A stretch of 64,000 bases of DNA, from contig VXAZ01003480.1 in the NCBI GenBank assembly GCA_013399875.1, positions 1 to 64,000 on the forward strand, written 5' to 3'. This DNA is from Gymnorhina tibicen (Eukaryota > Chordata > Aves > Passeriformes > Artamidae). The position numbers and the translations under genes are program-made. Each line of letters starts with the position of its first letter. Within the stretch, counting starts at the first letter, position 1. The notes beneath the pieces are model-generated. The model worked only from the letters and a program-made list of their open reading frames with translations, searched no databases and was not told where the DNA came from. Below, piece by piece: positions 32,623 through 45,280 of the stretch.

Positions 32623-35600
32623 GTTATTAGTTTTGTGCTCATGGAGCTAAACTCAGAAATATTATGGAATATAGAAATAATTTTCTTTGCAAGACAAGCT
32701 CTTCAAGAAGTGAATCACAAAAGATCTGAATCCCAAGTGAAGACTGATTGAGAGATTCAGCTGATAGTTATAACTCTGTATAATGATGATTTGTAAACTT
32801 CCAGTACTGAGAAGAAAAAGCTTGTTTCATATATTCCATCCCATACATCATGAGTTAAGCCAGTTTTCCTTTTGACTGTACACTTGTGACCAACACCAGT
32901 GAGATTTCTCTGACAGGTATTATCAAAAGTATGAATCAAAGATAATTTGATGGTAAAAAAAAATTGAATTTTGCTTCTTGAAAGGCAGATTGTGTCAATA
33001 ATGCATCCTTTTCTATGTAAATGATACTAAAATTTTATCCTCCAGTGACATGCTCCTAATGTAAAACTGAGGGCGTTTTCAAAAACTGATCTCCCAGCTA
33101 AACTGAAAAGAAGGTTTATGATGCAACTGAGATGCTGTCTTTAGAGTTCCATGTATTTTGTTTAAGAAATACTCTTTTTTTTCCTGTTACAGAAATTATT
33201 GAATATTTGAAGGAAACACTCTCTGTCTTTCCTTGCCCTGGCTGCCTGAGGCATTGTCATTTATCATTTCAGAGCTGTACCTTTCAATCTCATAGGAAGG
33301 CCACACGGTTTATATTTGAATCGCTGCAGGAAATGCATTAATGACTGCAAGCTCCTACAACAGCAGATGCAGGCTGCACAAAGAATGGATACTTAAACTG
33401 GGTAACAGAAGAGTTGAAACATGAGGAGCATGTTGCATGTGGCTTCGGTGTATTTTGTACACTTTTTCTTGCTTTGTTTGGAGACAAGGGCTACAGCCTT
33501 CGTCAGGATCCAGACAATGCTATGTGAGTGGTCTCTTACAGGCATTACTTGTAAAGTTTACGCCATGTATAAACTAGATGGAAAGGTGAGTGCCCTGTAA
33601 AAGCTCACTGCTGCAAAAGCAAAGTCAGAATAGGGAGAAGGATGTGCTGTGCCAGATTCATCTCCAAAGATTAATTACTTCCCTGCTTGCTGACCCTTCT
33701 AAAACCAAGCACATCCTTGGTCCCAGCAATCTACTGAAGAATTCGTTCTCTCTTTAGCTAGACAGAACTATTATGATTTCTCTAGTCATTTATCCAATTT
33801 ACCGCAGTCTAACTATGACTTCAGTCAGTTCTAAACACTGTAGTTTTTTGTGCCTCAGCTTGCATTTTTTTCCTTAAACTATTTTATTCTAACATCTCAT
33901 CTCTATGCATACAGGTGCTAGACTAGCGGGCTTGAAGGTGCTCTGTGGTATTAAAATACAAAATTAAAAGCAGCCTGAGAAGGTCTGATAATTGATAACA
34001 TTTGTTATCAGCATTGTTCCACTTCCTTATGGCTTCCTTAGTAACTGAGGAGGATTCTTATCTGAAGTTTATTGAAAGTCCTAAGGCCATGTCCTACTGA
34101 TCTCAGTTACGCATGTTTCCTTGTCAGGCCCTAGACTTGAAATTTATACACAGTACTGCCTTGGCTATAGAATTTTATAAAGGTGTGCATTCAAGAGTTA
34201 CAAATCAAGATTTGTTTTCAGATTTAAAGTTCAGTCATACAGTTTATTTCTGAATCAAATAACCCATCTTTCATATTCAGTGCCACATAGCCTCCAGAAG
34301 AATCCAACTCAGCAGCCAAAAGAAATCACTCTACACTTGCTTGATATTTAACACCAACATCTGGGAGGGCAGCCTAGGTGTCGAGTGAGAGGAAATGGCA
34401 ACACCCTGTTTAGCTAGACTTCACCATCTGATCTTATGTCTGTTTTCTGCTTCTTGTCAAGCAAGTTCTCGGTTTTGGTTTGAAATATGTGCTCCTTTTC
34501 CTTAGTAAACAACTCCCACTTGTAAGGTGGAGTGCAGAAGCTCAAGCCTAGGTTCAAGAAGAAAGCCTTCCTATCCTCAGTGAGTTAACATGGAGAGCAT
34601 CCAAGTACAGGAAGATAAGGAGAAAAGGCTTGAAAGCAATCTGTCAATGGATCCATACTACATTAGTCTTGTAAAAGATACTAGATGATAAACAAAACAT
34701 GAAAATGGGCAGAAAGGAAAAGTGGGAGCTTTATCTGGAACAGAAGGTACATGCAATGAAAGATGGAAAGTTAGCTCAGACATGAATGTTCCCTCAATCT
34801 TACTCTGCTATTAGTCTGATAAGGAAATAAAAGGAAGATATTTTTATATTAACCGTATTTTAAACCAGCAGCTTGGAAAAGCAGGGGAAAAAAGGTTGAT
34901 ACTTGCATAACTCAAGTCTGGTTTCCTCTTTTAGTTTCTTTAGATAAAACTCCTGCCCTTTGCAGAGCTGTAATTTTCATTTCAGCGTGTTCTTCTGGTA
35001 TTTTCTGTTCCTGTCTGCTTCTTCAGGAGAATCTTGCACATTTAAAATATTTACTGATTTTAGACTGTCACCAAAAACTTCAATGATTTTTATAATAACT
35101 GAACATGCTGAAATATAGTCTCCTTGAAAAAGATGTGGGTTTTTTTACTCTGAAAAAATGACACAAAACTTTAGTAACGATGGAATAAAATTACTGGATT
35201 ATTTTTAAGTAAACATTTTGTGAAAACATTTATCATCTGTAGAAAATTTACATTGATTTTATATAAAGTGTGTTAAACATACATACAAACTTACCTACAT
35301 GGTAGTATATATTTATGAATGATGCTCTTAAATATAGGATAACATTGTCAAAAGCATCGCTGTGGACTCCAAGGACCACAGCTTAAACTCCATTTGCATT
35401 TCACTCCAGTTCCATTAGTTTAAAAAAGTCATTTCTCATCCATACTTACCCATTAATTCTGGAGGTTGACTCATTAGTTACATTACACTCATTTGTGGTG
35501 TAATCCTATTACATATATGCTGCAAAGATGGCATTGTTAGCCACAGAAAGCTTAGGAGGCCTAAGACAAGATCTGCTTCCAGGAGGGATGTACAAATGAG

Positions 35601-38600
35601 AAAAAGAAAGGATACACCTGGTTTATTTTGACATACCAGTTTTCAGGACCTCTCTTTGAAACACAGAAGATAGAAACTTCTCCTGAGAAATCCATTCAAT
35701 ACAATGTATGAACACCAGATCACAGAAAGCAGATTTCATATGTCTGTCTTTCCTTGACTGTACTTAGAACTTCGTTGCTATAACTGTGTAGGTCAGGAAG
35801 TCCATATTGCATCCAGCTAATAAATTTGAATAAAATATTCAGAAAGTATCAGATAATTATAGCCTCTTGACTGGATTTTGGTCCGAAAGCCATAGTAGCC
35901 ATGACAACTCTTGCAAAAATAAAAAGAAAAGATGATAGATCCTTTAATTATTGTAGCTGGTCTTAGTGTACTGTTTCAGTCTCATTTGAAAAATGGTGTT
36001 TCCAATGGCACAATATTTGCAGTATAAACACCGGATGTTTTCAACATTTTAATAGGAAATGGTCCAAGTATTGTTGAGCAGCTGCTTTATCTGTACAAAA
36101 CCATTATTTAGCTAAGAATACCCCAAGTACATAATGCATTTTAAAAGTCTGGTTTTTTTCTTTAAATATGGATTCACAAAATGCTTTAAAAGAAGCTGAT
36201 CTGTAATCAAGTCCGAGCAACTTTGTGATATACTGTGATTCACAATTACATCACATATACAAGGAAGCCAACCAATAACTAAAGGGCCATTACTTAAACC
36301 TCTGTCCGTGTTCTGTGTTATTTGAAAGGTGTGTGTTGTGTGGAAGTAGGGTAACTTGGCAAAAATGTCAAATAGTAATGTTCCTGACTTCTCAGAACTT
36401 GCTCTTGCAATTTCAGTACTTCCTGCTACTGTACCTGTCATTACAGAGTTGTCCACCAATAGGAACAAGCATATGAGGCATTTAGCTGCATTTAAGAATC
36501 AACAGTGACATAATCATGTGATCTGCAATGGAGCTGGCACAGCTAATATATAACAAGTCTTTCATCAAGCAGCAAAAGAAATAAACAAAAGATCTATACA
36601 ATGGAGTGGGTTTTTATTTTCTTTTTTTTCTCCCAACATATATATTAAGTTGGATATGGAATACTGAGAACCTGAAGCACTGCTTTACACCATAAACATT
36701 GATAGTAAAACTTGAGCTTTTAGGGCAAATCAGCACAGTGGTGTTGACAAACGCTGGCAAAAGCCAACAAATGGATCTTACTGTGCAGTGGAACTGATGT
36801 ATGAAATTTTATTCTGCCAGAGTCTGGCATATAGATACAGCTTCCCAGACCACTTTTTTGTGTTAGTTCTAATTTATGGTAGGATTGGAATAGCAATCAC
36901 AGTATTAGGAAAATCTTACCAGATTGTTGCCTTGGTACCTGTCCTGTGAACCCATCCTGTTACCTATTAGAGCATTCCTGTCTGTATGCCAGCTAACACC
37001 AGCATGACAGCTGTTTGGTCTAATTACTGCCACATGTTTATCTTTCCATGGTAAAATGAAATATTTGGAATGCCTATTTCTCTATCCTTTCTTGCACATT
37101 CCTTCAATATATTTGTATATATGATAGATGCAATCTAGACACTTAAAGGCGCTTTTAGAAATTATTTGCCTCAAAATGTGTGAAGCTGACCATGTATGAT
37201 TACACAGTCTTCATTTTCATCTCTGGTAGAAACATCTTTTTCTTGTAGAAAAAAAGGTACCTGATCTTTATTTTTCTTGAGTTGGGCATTCCAAGTTTTA
37301 GACAACTCTAGCGGGATTTTTCAGAATTACATAAGAGACATATGTTGTATACCCCAAAAAGTCTTAACTGGCATTGTAGCAGCTTAAACCAGTACTGAGC
37401 TTCCTTGGAAATTCAAAGGGAGAAGCCTAGCACTGGGGTTTGGTTTTGCTTGGTTTTGATTTTTTTCACTTTGAGAATGGGAGGAAAAGTGGATTTTTTT
37501 AATCTGTTACTGTGGTAGTAAAAGCATTGGCTGTGTACCAGAAACTAAGGAAGATTGCTTCCAGTGGAAAGGTTGATAGGAGATGATTACTTGTTTAGCT
37601 GCCAAAAAACACAACTTAGGCTTGCCTGAACCTGGGCAGGATAGGGGCATTTGTAGAGTCTATCAGCAGTGAAGAGTATAATGCAAGTCTGCGTCTTAAA
37701 GTGGTGGAAGAGTTTGGAAGTTTATGCCTATTTTGGACTTAGAGTATCCAAGAAGGGACAGACTATATGATCCTGTAAGAGATACAGAAGCCTGATGTAT
37801 AAACTGATGGGTCAAGAAGAAAAATTTTTCACAGTGACCTGCCAAGAGTGAGAGTACAGAAAAAACATTTGCAATTTCAGTGTCATTTCAGAGTGCTGTG
37901 CATACCTATCCCAGCTGTGGGTGAGTGACAATGAGAAGGATCATCAAGATGATGATTTAATTTTTCTTTTCACTATATAGATGTAATAAACACAGAGGAC
38001 ATCTAAACCCTTGGGTAAAGAAATACGCCATGAAAAATTTGTCTCTCCTGTATATACAATGTATGCATCCATGTGCTCAAATACACATTCCCAAATTCAT
38101 TTTTCTTCAAAAACTATAGATTTTACCTGATTATCCAATAAGATGGGCAAAATACATTTATGTGACTATTAGCACTAAAATCTTTCCCATCTATATAGAA
38201 CAATACGCTAGTAAATATGAAGAGAGTTTTTCAAAACTTCACAGAAGTAAAATTCTCCACTGTTAATTGAATATAGAGTGAAATTATTTACTCTTTATAT
38301 TGATCAAGAATGATGACTTGTCCTGAGCTTTCAGTTTAATTTTTTAAGTGTTTAATAATCATTAAGTGTAGTGTTTCAGTAATATTCCTAGTGGATTATG
38401 CTGTAATAGATTATCAACACAATTCTCATCCACATGGCAGATCTCCTACCGCTGTGTGAATTCTGGTTTTCGCCTCCATTGGTGGGTACTGTTACCGGGT
38501 TCAAGTTGCTACCATTACACTTCTGCCTTTCTCCAAGGCAGTAGTGCCTGTTCCCTGGTCTGGGGAAGTGGACAACTGTCTCAAAGCGCTCAACACTTCA

Positions 38601-38689
38601 AGAAGGTTATATTGCATAAAAAGCCCTTTCCTCTCCACAGTAGAAGCACTAAGGTTTTGAGAGCAAAGGCCATCTGAAACTAAGCTGCA
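32623..38689. other. Intergenic, 6 kb, nothing recognised
   Basis: AT-rich sequence without a recognised gene, RNA or interspersed repeat. The longest frame (36112-36468 minus) is not protein-like. Confidence 0.6.
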
Positions 38690-38922
38690 GTTTCAGAAAT
38701 GTTAAGGTGGGGCACTGGAACAGGTTGTCTAAAATGTTGTGGATGCCCCATACTTGGAAGTGTTTAAGACCAGGTTGAATGGGGCTCTGAGCAGCTTGGT
38801 CTAGTGGAAGGTGTCCCAGTCTGTGACTGGGAGGTCAGGACTAGATGACCTTCTCTTTCAGGAAGGTCCTTCCAACTGGTTGGAAGGTTCCTTCCAACTC
38901 AAACCATTGTATGATTCTATGC
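38690..38922 (+). mobile_element. CR1 LINE 3' end fragment
   Basis: Short CR1 3' UTR: GGCACTGGAACAGGTTGTCT, GGATGCCCCATACTTGG, then CCTTCCAACTCAAACCATTG and TATGATTCTATG at the end. A duplication of the CCTTCCAACT block forms a hairpin at 38868-38887. Confidence 0.9.
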
Positions 38923-40495
38923 TCTGACAGAGCCAAGGACTGCAATTTGATTCACTTTGCTTACAAAAGTGGCAGGAAAGTCAATCTTAATCATGTAGTT
39001 AAAGTTGGAAGTAAAGCCAAAAGCATATCTAAAAAATGTAAATGCATGGGTAATGACATCTAAAAATAAGATACATATTGGGTGGTAATTCAGACTCCCA
39101 GCATGATGTCTTATCATTATTTTTAGTGTTTATACAAAAATTAGTTGGCCATCTTGAACAAGTTTTAATAATGTCAGAAACATAAACCATGCCTAAGGAA
39201 AAATGAAGAAGATATGTGCTACAAAAATATTAAGAACTGGTAAGAAGCAAAGCTTACTATGTACTTTGTATAAAATCTAGTGTGTTTTCTAAACAGCAAT
39301 GAAAATACAAGTCATATCTTTCAACTAATTTACTTATCTTTTTCCTGTGACTACTATTCACTTTGTTTACAGAGTGGATATGAAAGACAGAAGAAATATT
39401 ATAATGACCATGCATACGTGAAGTATATGCATTTTAAAAGTTGAATCTTTAATTGTAAGAAGTATGATCTAGATTTTTAGCAAGAAGAGGATAAAATGTT
39501 TTATATTTTGTTTTTGCTGCTAAGTAGTGGTAAGACCGTAGTGAAATGAATACTTGTGTAAGTCCATTGGAGACAACATGAACTATGTAGTACTGCCAGG
39601 AATTTTGTAAATAGCAGTCTTCTCAATCCTGGCTACAAATTCCTAAGGAGGTAACAGGAATAATATGAATGGAGACTAAATTATTGTCTGAGATTCAAGG
39701 CGTTCCATTAGATACTATCTAAATATCTGTTAACACTAAATGAGGCACTCAGGCCTGCCTTTTCATATCAATGAAGGGTTTTTAGTTCCAAATTATATGC
39801 CCAAAATGAAATTATCTGAGAATGTCTCTCAGAAAAGGGCATCTTTACTTCATTCAGTTTATCTGCCCCCAAAGGGAGGCAATCATACTGATCTGCATTA
39901 GCACTGTGAAACTAAATTATTACAAGTTGAATGTTTTTTGTAATCCTAAAGTAGGATGAAGTCTTTCGACATGAGATATTATTATTCTATTAAAATCATG
40001 CTTAGTCATCTTCAGTTTATACAACCAAAATTTTTAACCTGGAAATCAATACTCAACTTGCTTTCATTAACGTGTAGTGTTTTTACGCTGTTCCATACTA
40101 CTGGACATGTATTCCCCTGTTGCTGATGAGGGAGAGCTTATTACTGATGACAGTTCAAAATGCAAGGATTTAAATTAAATCTGACATTGCTTTCTGCTAT
40201 GGTGAGAGGTTTTTGTATCACAGACAATGTAAAGGTCACAGTAGGCTTTATTTATTAGCAAAATAGCTTCTTTTGTGTTAAACATAGTCCAAAAAAAAGA
40301 AAGTCAAGGCTAACCTTAATTTCATACAAAAGAAACTTAGACATGTTTGAAAATCTCTAACATTGAACATCTAATTCCTGTGATTCTATTTTAAGGAGAT
40401 TTTCCAAGTTACAAGTTAAATGGGACTAAACCTATTCTATCAAATATTCAATATATCATTAAAATACTGAAATGTTACTTGAGAAATACAAAATT
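38923..40495. other. Intergenic, nothing recognised
   Basis: AT-rich unique sequence between a CR1 fragment and an LTR. Confidence 0.6.
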
Positions 40496-41075
40496 TGTGG
40501 GGGCCAGTGAGCCTGCTAGTGAGGGATCCATAATGGTCCCCTGGAGGGATGAGCCTTAGGGCATCCCTAAGTTATGGTGAAGGGAAGACCTCTCCCAGAA
40601 GGCTTTCTGTTAATTATGTTAAATATGTTAATGTACCCCAGTTCTGTTCCCCTGATTGGCCTGTTGGTCTCCCTACCCCTTTTTACCTTATATGTTCCTT
40701 GTGCTAGAAAGTTCTCCTCTCTCTGTTCCTCCATTGGCCCCCGTTCCTTTGTCCCACCCTCAGTAGCTCCCCATTGGCTCTTGTACACTGGCCCCACGTA
40801 TGCTCCGCCCCTGTGCCCTCAGATCATTGGCCCTGGTGCTCTCCCCACCCCCCTATAAAAGGCCTGTACCCGCCCTTATTGCTTGCCTTCATCTGTGGAT
40901 CCCTTCACATGTGGGTGCAGTAAGCCTTCCCTGTGGAACCCCATACAGACTCTTCTATCGTCGGCTTGCGTGTGTGTGTCTAACTATGTGTGTGCAGTGG
41001 CCTCGCCAAAGCGGCTTCTTGTGGAGATGCTTTTGGGAAGGTCACGGCACCTTACCACCTACACCCACCATGACA
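40496..41075 (+). mobile_element. Retroviral LTR, 580 bp, CCAAT-box rich
   Basis: Starts TGTGGGGGCC and ends CCATGACA. It carries four ATTGG (inverted CCAAT) boxes at 40655-40659, 40733-40737, 40773-40777 and 40826-40830. TATAAAA at 40854-40860 lies 24 bases after the last box. The U3-then-TATA order makes it plus strand. No target duplication was found, so one end may be mis-set or the copy recombined. The open frames at 40567-41092 belong to the LTR. Confidence 0.8.
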
Positions 41076-42242
41076 GGTTAACTGAGGCCTGAATAAATAT
41101 TGCAGATTTTCTATAGCAGATAGATATTTTTCCAATCACTTCATTTTTGCATGTTAAAAGATGGAAGGAGAAAGAAGGAATCTCTGATAGATACCATGAA
41201 AACATAAAAGAATGTGATTCAAAAAGTTCCGTCTTTAATTTCAGTCTTGAAAGACCCCTTCTTTCTTGTCCTGTTCTATACAGATTAAAAGGATTAATGC
41301 ATGTGATTTTTCATTTGTGACATGAAGTCGTGTTTCTAACGCTGAGGCATTTTATCCTCCCCCCTTTCTGATGTGTGGAAAAGCTGCAAACTGCTGGTTC
41401 GAAACAAGTAATATCAGTATAGAGACCTAGGTACTCCAGGCTGCTGAAGGAGCAGCTGAAGGAGTGGGCAGGGCTATCCAGAAAAGGGGTGTGACTAGGA
41501 TGTCTAACAAAGGTGTTGATTTGGAGTCTACTGCCAGCAGAGCTGTTACGAAACACAGTCACAACCCCTCCACAGTGATGAATTGCACCCTCTGACACAG
41601 GAGGATAGGCTGATATTTGGAAGTGTAAATTGCATCTCCCTGTGGTAGCTTGTCTAAATCTGAACCTTTAATTGTAATTAAGTGATGAATACATTCCCTT
41701 CATTTTTGTTTTGTTTTGCTGAATTCAGCTCTGATAAAAGTGGCAGGTTAATTGCACTGGGGAATTAAGTCATTGAAGATCACAGAATCATAGAACGGTT
41801 TGGGTTGGAAGGGATCCTAATGATCATCTGGTTCCAATCCCCCCTACATGGGCAGGGACTCCTTTCACTGAACCAGGTTGTTCAGAGTACCATCAAACCT
41901 GGCCTTGAACACTTCCAGGGATCCAAAAAGCATTTCTTTAACCTTCGTTTCCCAAAGTTTTATCTAAAAAATATTTCAGCTAGCTCTAAAAAGCACAGTT
42001 TAGTAACAGCAGGAGAGTCTTTCCCTTGTACCACACCTTGAAGGACTGGCTGTTTGTGTAATACAGCTGGACAGAAGCCACATGGTTTTGTCTGTTGTCC
42101 ATAGGATAAGCATTCCACAACAGCCAGTCAGATGTTCACATGAAAATCTCTTTTGAAGGTTCACAGGATTTTTGTGTTCTTAAAAAGAGAGATAAGAATC
42201 TCAGACTGTTTACAAAAGTGAATTGAAATGACTAGTGAGTAT
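41076..42242. other. Intergenic, with one CR1 fragment
   Basis: Unique sequence between two LTRs. Only the CR1 piece at 41778-41926 was recognised. The minus-strand frame at 41311-41598 is not recognised as a protein. Confidence 0.6.
41778..41926 (-). mobile_element. CR1 LINE 3' end fragment
   Basis: The complement of the CR1 tail starts ATCACAGAATCATAGAACGG, followed by GGTTTGGGTTGGAAGGGATC and ending near CCTTGAACACTTCCAGGGAT. About 150 bp. Confidence 0.92.
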
Positions 42243-42802
42243 TGTTGAGATGATGTAGGTAGCCAGGCTTGCAAGCCACAGGAGATGAAGATTTAAATGC
42301 AGATTGACCTCTGGGTAGAAGCCCAGACAAGAGCCAAGGTGAGCTGCCAGCCTTTGGGATAACAAAGGGCACGAAGATGAGTGACACCAGCCAGGTGAAT
42401 GGACACTGAAAGACACAGCAGGAGCCTGGAGCTGCCGACTTTTTGCATAACAAAGGAGAGGTAGGCCAGTGACGCCAGCCAGCGAGGTGGATGGAGAGGG
42501 GGACATGAGCTGGGAGAAGAGTAAGACTTTCCCATGCTTGGACTGTGAGGGTATAAAAGATCAGGGGTTCCTTTTCCGTGTGTTGTCCTTGGAGGCACCA
42601 GCTCGAGCTGTTTCTGTGTTACCACGCTGTGAATAAATGGCTTTGTGGAATGGGACATCTGAGACTCTGCCACGGGAAACCTGGGCTCAAACAGGTAAGG
42701 AAACCTGGTCTGATTGCATGAGAGTGGGGTGTGCAGGGAGCCATGCGGGGCTCCCATCGGGTCACTGGAGCTGCGTGCTCTGAAGGGGCTGCAATCTCAA
42801 CA
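42243..42802 (+). mobile_element. Retroviral LTR, 560 bp, with enhancer-like 88-bp repeats
   Basis: The termini are perfect 9-bp inverted repeats, TGTTGAGAT and ATCTCAACA. U3 holds two tandem imperfect copies starting GAGCTGCC at 42341 and 42429. TATAAAAG lies at 42552-42559 and AATAAA at 42632-42637, so it is plus strand with U3-R-U5 order. The flanks GTAT and GTGA do not form a clear target duplication. No internal viral genes lie next to it. Confidence 0.82.
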
Positions 42803-44657
42803 GTGACAGTCTGTGGTGGTGGGGCTGTGACCGCCAGAGCGGCTCCTGGGTGGTCAGAAAGTTTCCCTAAAATATACTCATGTTGGTAGGGCTTTACTTG
42901 AACCAATAGCTGTGAGTGGTATGGCAGAAAAATCCTTCCTACAGCCACTGGTAGTTTAAGTTGCATTCCCCTGAAAGCTTGAGAAAAGCCTAGCAAAGAC
43001 CTGGTGGCTTCCTCCAGTGCCCACTCTGGAACAAGAATATGGTGTGCAGGCAGGATCCTGTGTCCATTTTCTCACTGAGGATCATTAAAGGAAACTGCCT
43101 TATTTTAATTGCTAGACTTTAACTTCTTATGGTATCTTTTCAGGGCTTCTCTGCTGCATAAACTAAGCAGAGAAGGAGAGTAAGGACATGCAAGTGGATA
43201 AATCATTATTTAGAAATTGTTGCAAAGCGTCTTCTGGTCTACTAGTATTACTCTACAGAGGTTGTCTTTAACAAGGAGAATACTTTAACGTGCTAGGATG
43301 AACAAGAGAACATCTAGCAAATTGTACCAGGGCTGATAAATAGAGTGATAGTTGTTTATATGTGTCCATTTTATTCCATGCGTGTAATGTGAAGAGGCAG
43401 CTTTCTGCAATGCAGTGGGGTTCTTTGTCACAAAAAGTAATGGTTGACACCAAGTTAATGCTTTGTATAACATAAAATTCTAGTTCACCACCCAAAGTTT
43501 AGAGAAGTGACAAAGGATCAAATCTTTTACGACCAGACATTTCTGCTGATGTGTATTTTCCATCTTATCTACTCCATTTTTTTTAAGCAAGTTGTTTTTA
43601 TTGGACTCTGAGTAGCAAATTCCTACAATTTTATAGCCATGTGACATTGTTGTCATTGCTTTTAGCACAGGAAATGGTACATCTGTTAGTATAGAGACCA
43701 AAAGTACTCTCCCATGAGTCACTGAAAATCATCTGCCAAAACTAATTAAACTGATGCCAAATATGACAAGTCAGTTTAAGACCTGTAACAATTTATAGTA
43801 CACTGACTTTGCAGGAAATGGTAGAATATGGGGATGAATGTAGAGGGAGGTTAGGGTAAGGATCTGAAGTACAATATCACAGAAGAGTTAAAGGTCTCTT
43901 ATATGATTTTTTTTTTCAATAATTCACCTATGTTGAACTAGTCCAAAACTCACTTTCAGATCCTTTGTTTTGCAGTTTCAATCATTTACCATTAAATTGC
44001 AGTTAACAAGAAAACTTTTCAGACTATTTGAACTCACATTTTAAATTTCTCAATGAAATTTTAAGTATTATTCTAACGTGAGAGCTGGTTTAAAACAAAA
44101 TTTAATATATCCTTGTATGGAAGGCTTGCTAGAATTTCATGGGACTATCATGAGAATCTCATAGAGAGATATTTTGGTCTTGATTTTCTTAAGGAAATTC
44201 AGAATGAAATACAAGATCTTTTAAGTGTTAAGCTAAAGAATACATTAAGAAGAGCAATGTAAGTTTTGATAATAAAGACTGTGGAAATGGTTTTTATGCA
44301 TTAGGCCTGCAAACCCTCAATATTACATATCTAGCTAAAGCCTGTGGTCTGATTTTAACTTTAGAAATGCATATATACAATGCATCAAAAAAGCTGAAAT
44401 ATCAGTAATGATAAACCTGATTTCCACAAGAAGTCATATATAATACTTAAAAGAATTACTTCTTTTGAACTATATAAGCAGTTTGCTTATTGTATACATA
44501 GAGTTTCTGAAATTATTTTTTTAAATTTCTGTAAGAAATGTAATTAGTAAAGTGCAGCTGAAAGAATATGGTAAAATTATTTCATCTAAATGAGCCAATA
44601 AATTTATGTTTTTATTCTTAAATGTATGATTGTATGGTTGCAGGGTTTGGACTATAA
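42803..44657. other. Intergenic, nothing recognised
   Basis: AT-rich unique sequence between two LTRs. No exon or repeat recognised. Confidence 0.6.
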
Positions 44658-44662
44658 TGCAT

Positions 44663-45275
44663 TGTCTTGGCTTGAAAGACAGGTGTCTGCTAAGGAAGGC
44701 AGGAGCACCCCTTGGAATGGAAAATGCAACCCCCTTCCCTCCAAAGGGGTTTGTTATTATAAATTTGAAATTGAGAGGCTTGCAGGCAAAGATATGAGGA
44801 ACAGGAATAACAGTTCTTTTACTAATGTATATATATAAAACAAAGCAATAATACAGAGACACTGGTTTAGCCTGACAGAGTCAGGGTATGACCTGGCACC
44901 CTACCGGGCAGGGTGGTGGTAGCAGTCCGATTCGGTGATAGCTGCAGTTCTCGTTGAAGTGGTTCTGTTGAACCAGTGATCTTCTAGAAAAGGTCTGGTC
45001 CTCCTTGCAAAGTCCAGTGGTGGTTGTGTAGCTCTTGTCCTCTGGGATCCCAGCAGGTAAGGCTGCCAGTGCTGTTCCAGACCCCAGATTTTATCCAGGT
45101 GGGAATGCTTGGCTCCTTCCCCCTGGGCAGAGCATCTCACAGTGGGATGGTGAGTCATGGGGCAAGGCACTGATGGGCCCATGAACAGGAGACAGTCTGG
45201 AGGGAGGAGGCAAGGAACATCGCTACACCTGGTTTCAACAGCTCATGGTGATAGAATACACTGTAACCCAGGACA
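44663..45275 (-). mobile_element. Solo LTR, 613 bp, with 5-bp target duplication
   Basis: Begins TGTCTTGGCTTG and ends CCCAGGACA, flanked by TGCAT on both sides (44658-44662, 45276-45280). It resembles a passerine ERV LTR family that, read on the minus strand, starts TGTCCTGGGTTACAGTG. The orientation is inferred from that and less certain than the boundaries. A short TATATATATAAAA run lies near 44827-44839. No coding remnant is attached. Confidence 0.85.
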
Positions 45276-45280
45276 TGCAT

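Noticed and set aside
41395..41405. GGTTCGAAAC resembling a tRNA B box
   Set aside because: No A box or cloverleaf could be drawn around it.
40496..42802. Idea that the two LTRs are the ends of one provirus
   Set aside because: The two LTRs share no sequence, their termini differ, and the 1.2 kb between them holds a CR1 fragment but no viral coding remnants.
42847..42855. TGGGTGGTC, an exact GLI consensus site, tempting next to a presumed PTCH1 interval
   Set aside because: A 9-mer is expected roughly once by chance in 64 kb on two strands. It is single and sits beside an LTR.
42293..42996. Frames of 125-154 codons on the minus strand
   Set aside because: They lie within and beside the LTR at 42243-42802, opposite to its transcription, and have no viral or host similarity.
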